A DNA stretch of 20,922 bases, taken from DASPLX01 sp035627375 (GTDB lineage: Bacteria; Pseudomonadota; Gammaproteobacteria; Burkholderiales; Burkholderiaceae_D). Every line of letters begins with the position of its first letter. The stretch's first letter is position 1. The DNA is taken from NCBI GenBank assembly GCA_035627375.1, contig DASPLX010000058.1:1-20922 (forward strand), read 5' to 3'. Of this stretch, positions 15,658-20,922 are shown piece after piece. The notes under the pieces are model-generated. The model did not search any database, was not told where the DNA came from, and worked only from the letters and a program-made list of their open reading frames with translations. Position numbers and translations under genes: made by a program.

Positions 15658-15878
15658 GGCGATTGTGCTGGCCGGGCAGGGCGGGGGGCTGGTCCGGCGC
15701 CGCTTTGGGACGCTGCCGAAAGAGGAGACGTCAACGCGGATAAAGAAGCGCAAATGTCTGAGCCGCAGGCGAGTTTTTGCGCTTCCCGCGTTGGCGGCTC
15801 CTCTTTCGGGAACCCCGAAGGGGCAGCGTCTAGCGGCGCCGGGCCAGCCCCCCGCCCTGCCCGGCCAGCACAATCGCC
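15658..15878 (-). repeat. Long structured palindrome, copy B (inverted relative to copy A)
   Basis: 221 bp. Outer arms of about 47 bp (from 15658 and back from 15878) are complementary apart from a few positions. Read on the minus strand it has the same order of parts as copy A: GCTAGACGCTGCCCC with the CCCC-TTC-GGGG bulge, a variable stem (AGAGGAGCCGCC... with ...TCTCCTCTT), the conserved GGGAAGCGCAAAAACTCGCC core, and TTCGGCAGCGTCCC. The 35-bp core is at 15748-15782. Outer and middle stems differ in sequence from copy A but remain paired. It ends about 70 bp after the chitinase stop codon and might also act as its terminator. Confidence 0.8.
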
Positions 15879-15949
15879 TATCCGGCTATCCAAGCGCGTG
15901 CGAAAGCCAGCACCGAACCAACGCCGAACCAGCGCCGAACAAGACCCCA

Positions 15950-17149
15950 CTAACGCCCAAGCAACCCAGCCGCAAGCACTTTCTGCAACACGGCCCGCCG
16001 ATCCGCCGCGATGTGCCAGAACATCGCCCCGCCCAACCCTCGGCTCTTCAGCCAGCGGATCTTGTGATCGAACGATTCCGTATCGTCGTAGCTGATGAAT
16101 TCGCCGGTCTCCGCATTGAACAAGTAAGGCACCTTGGCGGCGTCGTTCCAGTGCCGCACGAAGCCCTGCCGGTTCACGAGCGCATCGTCGATATCGTCGA
16201 ACTCGAGCGCCCCCTCCTCCGCCGAACCGCGACCCTTGCCCGAGCAATCCTGATGCTGTCCTCGATGCGTGGAACCGCAGCCCTTCCAGCTATAGCCATA
16301 CATCGGCATGCCCAGCACCAGCCTCCGCGCCGGCACGCCGGCCGCCAGCATCATGTCCACCACGCTAGCGATATTGAAGCGCGGATCGGCATCGGCGCGC
16401 GCGATCGCCGGATCGTCATGCAAGGGCGCGTTGTGGCCGGCATAGCGGCTCCACGGGCCGTTGAAGTCATACGTCATGACATTGGTCCAATCGACGATCC
16501 GCGCCACCTCGCGCATCTCGGTATTGGCAATGAAAGACGCATTGTTGCCGGCCGCGATCGTCAATAGGTAATGGCGCTTGCGCTTCCTGCCCTCGGCATC
16601 GAGTTGCCGGCGCAGCGCCTGCAGCAGCAGCGTGAAATTGCGCCGATCCTCCGGGCGATGGAGATTTCCCTCGGCGCCGCCCGCGACCGGAAACTCCCAA
16701 TCGATGTCGACGCCGTCGAAGCCGTGCGCGCGCATGAAGGCGACCGCGCTGGCGGCGAATCTCGCGCGCGCCTGCGCCGTCGCCGCCACGTCGGAAAAAT
16801 CCTTCGACCACGACCAGCCGCCGACCGAGATCAGCGTTCGCAGATGCGGATACTTCCTGCGCAAGGCACGCAAGCGCGCGAAATTGCCGTCGGGGCCGGT
16901 ATCGGCCTTGTCGTCGCCGGGCACCACCTCGCCGTCGCGGATGTTCGCGAATGCGTAATTGATGTGCGTGACCAGGCGCGCATCGATATCGGCCGGCGAG
17001 TAGGCCGGACGTCCCGGCGGCGGCGGAAAGTAATAGGCGACGATCTTGTAGCGCTCCGCTGCCCCAGCATCGAGCGCGAACAGTGCGGCGGCGAGCGCGG
17101 CGGCAAGAGCGGCCGCGAGACGGCATGACAGCGTTGAGAAAGACGGCAT
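15950..17149 (-). CDS. Secreted GH18 chitinase without binding module
   Basis: 399 residues from the ATG at 17149, with AGAGGA 5 nt upstream; an extension to 17452 would run through the hairpin element and lacks a signal peptide. Signal peptide about 1-31, Ala-rich, ending DAGAA. GH18 barrel follows: YKIVAYYF (strand 1), HINYAFANI, SVGGWSWS (about 108-115), FDGVDIDWEFP with the catalytic DxxDxDxE (Asp145, Asp148, Asp150, Glu152), MTYDFNGPW and GGAMFWHIAAD. MPMYGYSWKG starts the insertion that deepens the cleft in processive-type GH18 enzymes. Known: this form often works as an exo-acting or processive chitinase. It lacks the lipobox and chitin-binding modules of the chitinase at 1023-2630, so it is probably a free enzyme. 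A large hairpin element lies between its ribosome site and any upstream promoter. Confidence 0.92.
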   Translation of the reverse strand: MPSFSTLSCRLAAALAAALAAALFALDAGAAERYKIVAYYFPPPPGRPAYSPADIDARLVTHINYAFANIRDGEVVPGDDKADTGPDGNFARLRALRRKYPHLRTLISVGGWSWSKDFSDVAATAQARARFAASAVAFMRAHGFDGVDIDWEFPVAGGAEGNLHRPEDRRNFTLLLQALRRQLDAEGRKRKRHYLLTIAAGNNASFIANTEMREVARIVDWTNVMTYDFNGPWSRYAGHNAPLHDDPAIARADADPRFNIASVVDMMLAAGVPARRLVLGMPMYGYSWKGCGSTHRGQHQDCSGKGRGSAEEGALEFDDIDDALVNRQGFVRHWNDAAKVPYLFNAETGEFISYDDTESFDHKIRWLKSRGLGGAMFWHIAADRRAVLQKVLAAGLLGR

Positions 17150-17174
17150 GGAATCCTCTGAGGACGTCACTAGA

Positions 17175-17309
17175 CAACGAAATGCGCATAAAAGCGCATC
17201 TTTTTGTGCCAGGTGTCGCTGCTGATTCTCGCGATAGCGACGGCTATCGTTGCGGTTCGCGCCTAGCCTGGCACAAAAGTCCATCGCTTTTATTTTGCGC
17301 ATCCCGTTG
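17175..17309. repeat. Imperfect inverted repeat in the leader of the GH18 gene
   Basis: Outer arms (CAACG..ATGCGCA..TAAAAGCG...TTTTGTGCCAGG against its complement) of about 40 bp enclose a centre with a perfect hairpin CGATAGC/GCTATCG. The inner ends are CCAGG/CCTGG next to TGTGCC/GGCACA. It ends 25 nt before the chitinase ATG. It is not related in sequence to the palindromes at 15407 and 15658. It may be a mobile hairpin element or an RNA structure in the leader. Confidence 0.65.
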
Positions 17310-17590
17310 GCAAGCGACCCACTGGCGCAGCAAGGATAACCGCGCCGGCGGCGGCAGGTGGTATGCCCGCCTCGTGTCGTGGCCGACGTCCGCTCAAACA
17401 TGCCGCGCCAGACATGGAGCAGGCCGACATGCGGCGCCGGCGTGATCGCCACGGCGTTCGCGGCGTCCCTGAAGTCCGCCCCTCTGCGTCATCGAGGTCG
17501 TCTTGTCATGGCGCTGCCGGCACATGTTGATCGGCGGACAAATCTCGATACCAGCCGGTATTGTAAGGAGACATCGCAATGAATCGCGCA
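17310..17590. other. Intergenic stretch, nothing recognised
   Basis: Between the hairpin element and the terminator of the protease gene. No gene, RNA or clear promoter was recognised. A single TGGTAT occurs near 17356-17361, without the partner half-site seen at the tonB and receptor promoters. Confidence 0.4.
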
Positions 17591-17629
17591 GGCAAGAAAA
17601 AAGGGACGCCGCAGCGTCCCCTTCTTGCC
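17591..17629 (-). terminator. Terminator of the subtilisin-like protease gene
   Basis: GGGACGC (17603-17609) pairs with GCGTCCC (17614-17620) around CGCA. On the minus strand the stem is followed by TTTTTTCTTG. The flanks GGCAAG and CTTGCC extend the dyad. It lies about 15 nt after the protease stop codon. Confidence 0.85.
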
Positions 17630-17643
17630 GTCTAGGGCAGCGA

Positions 17644-19266
17644 TCAGTTGTTGCAACCAAAGGTTTTCAGACGATCGTATGCGGCTTTCGCCTGCACCAT
17701 GCCATGGCCGAACTTCGGATCGCGGCCCGGATCGCCGAGATCCATCGCGCTCTTGACGAGCGTGTTGCGGATCTGGGCTGCCGTGCACATCGGGTAGTAG
17801 CTCCACACCAGCGCCGCTACCGCCGATACGTGCGGCGTCGCCATCGAGGTGCCGTTGAAGAAGGCATAGCTGGTCGGACGCACGGTGACGGTCGCGTTCT
17901 GGCCGACTTGGGCCAGCATCGCGGCGCCTTCGGCCGCCGAAGCGGTCACCGACGGGATCGTCGTGGCGACGCCGCCTAGCGTGCCGCCGAAGCTGCCGCC
18001 GTTATTGTTGTTGTAGACGATCGCCGCCACGCCGCCGCTGTTCTGGCAGTTCAAGACCTTGGTCGAGAACGGAATCACGCCGCGCGAGATCAGGCAGACC
18101 TTGCCGGCCATCGCGGGATTGACCGCGGTGCCGAGGCCGAAATCGGCCAGCGGCGCCGTCACGGCACCCAGCGGAGAACCCGTCATGGCGCCCGGCGCAT
18201 AGCTGACGCCGCCGACCGACAGCAACGATTCGACACCGGTATTCATCGGGATCGTCGACAGCACGCCGACGCCGGGCGCGGACAGCTCGACCTTGTCGTT
18301 GTAGTTGGAGAACGTCGCCCACTGCTTGTTCTGATCGAGCGCGCCCACCGAGATCACGCTGGCGTAACCGGCCGGATAACGGACGTTGGTGGTGCCTTGG
18401 TTGCTGGCCGCGGCCACCGACAGGATGCCCTTGGCGTACAGCGCATCGAACACCTGCTGTTCGGTGGCGCTCGGCGACGGGCCGGAGAGCGACATGCTGA
18501 TCACGTTCGCGCCGGCGGCGGCGCACTTGTTGGCGGCGTCGGACAGTTCCGAGGAATAGGCCCAGCCGTCCTTGCCGAACACCTTGACGATATGCAGGCG
18601 CAGCTGCTGGGTCGGGATCACGCCGACCACGCCGGTGCCCGGATTGTTGAGCGCGGCGACCGTGCCGGCGACGTGGGTGCCGTGGCTGTTCTCATCGGTG
18701 TACCACCAGCCGGTGCCGGAATCGTATTCGCCGGTCACGGTGCCGCCGTGGTTCAGGTCTTCATGCTTGCCATCGTAGCCCGAGTCGATGATGCAGATCT
18801 TGCGGTTGCCGGCCTTGGCGCCGCCGTTCGGCAGCTGGTCGGCCTGCACCATGGCGATGCCGTAGGGGATGCGTTGGCCGGAGAAGAAGCTCTTGTCGGA
18901 AGCCGGGTTGGCGGCGGTGGAGAGTTCGGTCGACATCTCGTCGGACGTCGTTTCCATTTCCGGCAGATAGCGCAGGACATCTTCCTCGACATAGTCGACG
19001 TTCGCATCGCTTTGCAACGCGGCGATCGACGATACCGGAACTTCCGCGGCGATGGCGTTGACGCCGCTGATTTCGCGCTTGATCTGGCCGCGGGCGCGGG
19101 CCACGGCGGCCTTGGCATTGGCGCTGGCGCCGGCCTTGAAGGCGACGATCACACGCTTGGATTCTTCGGCGGATGCCGTGGTACCGGCGGCGCTCAGGAT
19201 GACCGCTGCCAACGACAGGCCGATTGCATTGGCCAGTTTTGTCTTTTTCCCCTTGGTTTGCACCAT
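17644..19266 (-). CDS. Secreted S8 subtilisin-like serine protease with PA insert
   Basis: 540 residues; AGAGGA is about 8 nt before the ATG at 19266. Signal peptide about 1-33 (TTASA). I9-type propeptide about 37-100 (RVIVAFKAG ... VDYVEED). Catalytic triad: Asp161 in CIIDSGYDG, His195 in NSHGTHVAGT, Ser474 in NGTSMATPHVSA; oxyanion Asn289 in AASNQG. Between Asn and Ser, residues about 345-465 (VCLISRGVIPFSTKVLNC, GVAAIVYNNN) form a protease-associated (PA) domain, as in many secreted subtilases. Known: endopeptidase active outside the cell after propeptide removal. No C-terminal extension beyond the catalytic domain. Monocistronic, with its own promoter and terminator. With the metzincin it gives the locus two exported proteases that could open protein-chitin composites (inference). 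Confidence 0.94.
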   Translation of the reverse strand: MVQTKGKKTKLANAIGLSLAAVILSAAGTTASAEESKRVIVAFKAGASANAKAAVARARGQIKREISGVNAIAAEVPVSSIAALQSDANVDYVEEDVLRYLPEMETTSDEMSTELSTAANPASDKSFFSGQRIPYGIAMVQADQLPNGGAKAGNRKICIIDSGYDGKHEDLNHGGTVTGEYDSGTGWWYTDENSHGTHVAGTVAALNNPGTGVVGVIPTQQLRLHIVKVFGKDGWAYSSELSDAANKCAAAGANVISMSLSGPSPSATEQQVFDALYAKGILSVAAASNQGTTNVRYPAGYASVISVGALDQNKQWATFSNYNDKVELSAPGVGVLSTIPMNTGVESLLSVGGVSYAPGAMTGSPLGAVTAPLADFGLGTAVNPAMAGKVCLISRGVIPFSTKVLNCQNSGGVAAIVYNNNNGGSFGGTLGGVATTIPSVTASAAEGAAMLAQVGQNATVTVRPTSYAFFNGTSMATPHVSAVAALVWSYYPMCTAAQIRNTLVKSAMDLGDPGRDPKFGHGMVQAKAAYDRLKTFGCNN

Positions 19267-19354
19267 GTCTCGTTCCTCTTTTGAAGTTGTTGTTCATTGA
19301 TGGACGGAGTCGACGGTAATCGATCCGCCGCCGCGTAAAAAACGCGGCCGGCAG

Positions 19355-19383
19355 AGTTTAGGGGGAGGGAACTGCACGGTCAA
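19355..19383 (-). promoter_or_regulatory. Sigma70-like promoter of the subtilisin-like protease
   Basis: On the minus strand TTGACC (19378-19383), a 17-nt spacer and TAAACT (19355-19360). A small hairpin CCGCGT/ACGCGG (19331-19347) would fall in the leader. No GGTAT direct repeat is near it, so it does not appear to share the tonB/receptor control. Confidence 0.55.
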
Positions 19384-19449
19384 CCGGATTCTTACGCGCG
19401 TTTGCGTCGAATCAATGCCGCATGGAAACACCGTGCGTCGAGTGAAGAT

Positions 19450-20649
<1,200 letters not shown>

Positions 20650-20654
20650 GGCGA

Positions 20655-20922
20655 TCACTCGAAGGCGGCGATGCCGGTCTGGGCGCGGCCGAGGATCAAG
20701 GCATGGATATCGTGCGTGCCTTCATAGGTGTTCACCACTTCCAGGTTCACCATGTGCCGGATCACCGGGAACTCGTCGGAGATGCCGTTGCCGCCCAGCA
20801 TGTCGCGCGCCACCCGCGCGATCTCCAGCGCCTTGCCGCACGAATTGCGCTTCATGATCGACGTGATCTCCACCGCCGCCGTGCCCTCGTCCTTCATCCG
20901 TCCCAGCCGCAGGCAACCCTGC
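20655..20922 (-). CDS. gcdH: Glutaryl-CoA dehydrogenase, C-terminal end (runs off the window)
   Basis: The last 89 residues of an acyl-CoA dehydrogenase family protein are visible, reading QGCLRLGRMKDEGTAA from the window edge. RDMLGGNGISDEFPVIRH and NTYEGTHDIHALILGR are highly characteristic of glutaryl-CoA dehydrogenase and end IAAFE. Known: FAD enzyme converting glutaryl-CoA to crotonyl-CoA in lysine and tryptophan breakdown. It is directly followed by the thiolase (5 nt), which suggests an operon completing the route to acetyl-CoA. The FAD-binding N-terminal two thirds lie outside the window. Confidence 0.88.
   Translation of the reverse strand, partial: QGCLRLGRMKDEGTAAVEITSIMKRNSCGKALEIARVARDMLGGNGISDEFPVIRHMVNLEVVNTYEGTHDIHALILGRAQTGIAAFE

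Larger units (their letters stand above)
15008..15949. other. 942-bp intergenic region between receptor and second chitinase
   Basis: No convincing gene on either strand. The part up to about 15400 is markedly AT-rich compared with the rest and holds the receptor promoter. The remainder is occupied by two long palindromic elements. At 15911-15942 there are about three short tandem units around CGCCGAACCA. Open frames here are by-products of the palindromes. Confidence 0.7.

Noticed and set aside
15407..15878. Integron attC sites
   Set aside because: The hairpin architecture is similar in idea, but no attC core-site pair (GTTRRRY/RYYYAAC) was found and no cassette-like genes lie between the copies.
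15626..16567. 313-codon open frame on the plus strand across palindrome B
   Set aside because: Half comes from the palindrome and half is antisense to the GH18 gene; peptides such as LSRRRVFALP are translations of the repeat core.

Overview
The window is high-GC DNA from a Gram-negative bacterium. A TonB protein, a large TonB-dependent outer-membrane receptor, several lipoproteins and the general gene style suggest a betaproteobacterium of the Oxalobacteraceae (Massilia/Duganella/Janthinobacterium type). That placement is inference from protein style only. No rRNA, tRNA, CRISPR array or transposase gene was seen.

Most of the window reads as a chitin-degradation locus, mainly on the minus strand. 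From the left: the start of a tonB gene (1-219); a broken SBP_bac_3-type binding-protein gene (403-886); a two-gene operon for a GH19 and a GH18 chitinase (4379 down to 1023), both lipoproteins with two chitin-binding modules and Pro-Thr linkers, closed by a strong terminator. A plus-strand block follows: a secreted metallophosphoesterase, a secreted metzincin protease with a P domain, and a lipoprotein made of three repeated domains. Then come minus-strand genes for a prolyl-4-hydroxylase-like oxygenase, a CAP-domain lipoprotein, a JmjC/cupin-like protein and a TonB-dependent receptor (15007 down to 12308). A second, free secreted GH18 chitinase (17149-15950) and a secreted subtilisin-like protease (19266-17644) follow. 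The right edge is unrelated catabolism: a thiolase and the end of glutaryl-CoA dehydrogenase.

The genes fit a working model. Surface-anchored and free chitinases release oligosaccharides, proteases strip protein from chitin-rich material, and the receptor imports products with energy from TonB. The strongest support for a regulon is a 32-bp promoter/operator block that is 28/32 identical upstream of tonB and upstream of the receptor, 15 kb apart. It carries two GGTAT half-sites 11 bp apart (ATACC on the transcribed strand).

The least explained part is the intergenic DNA. Between the receptor and the second chitinase lie two long palindromes (15407-15591 and 15658-15878) in opposite orientation. 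They share an identical 35-bp core and other conserved segments, while their stems differ in sequence and stay self-complementary. This pattern of conserved loops with covarying stems suggests an uncharacterised structured repeat family. Two other, unrelated long inverted repeats occur at 9067-9241 and 17175-17309; the latter lies in the leader of the second chitinase gene.
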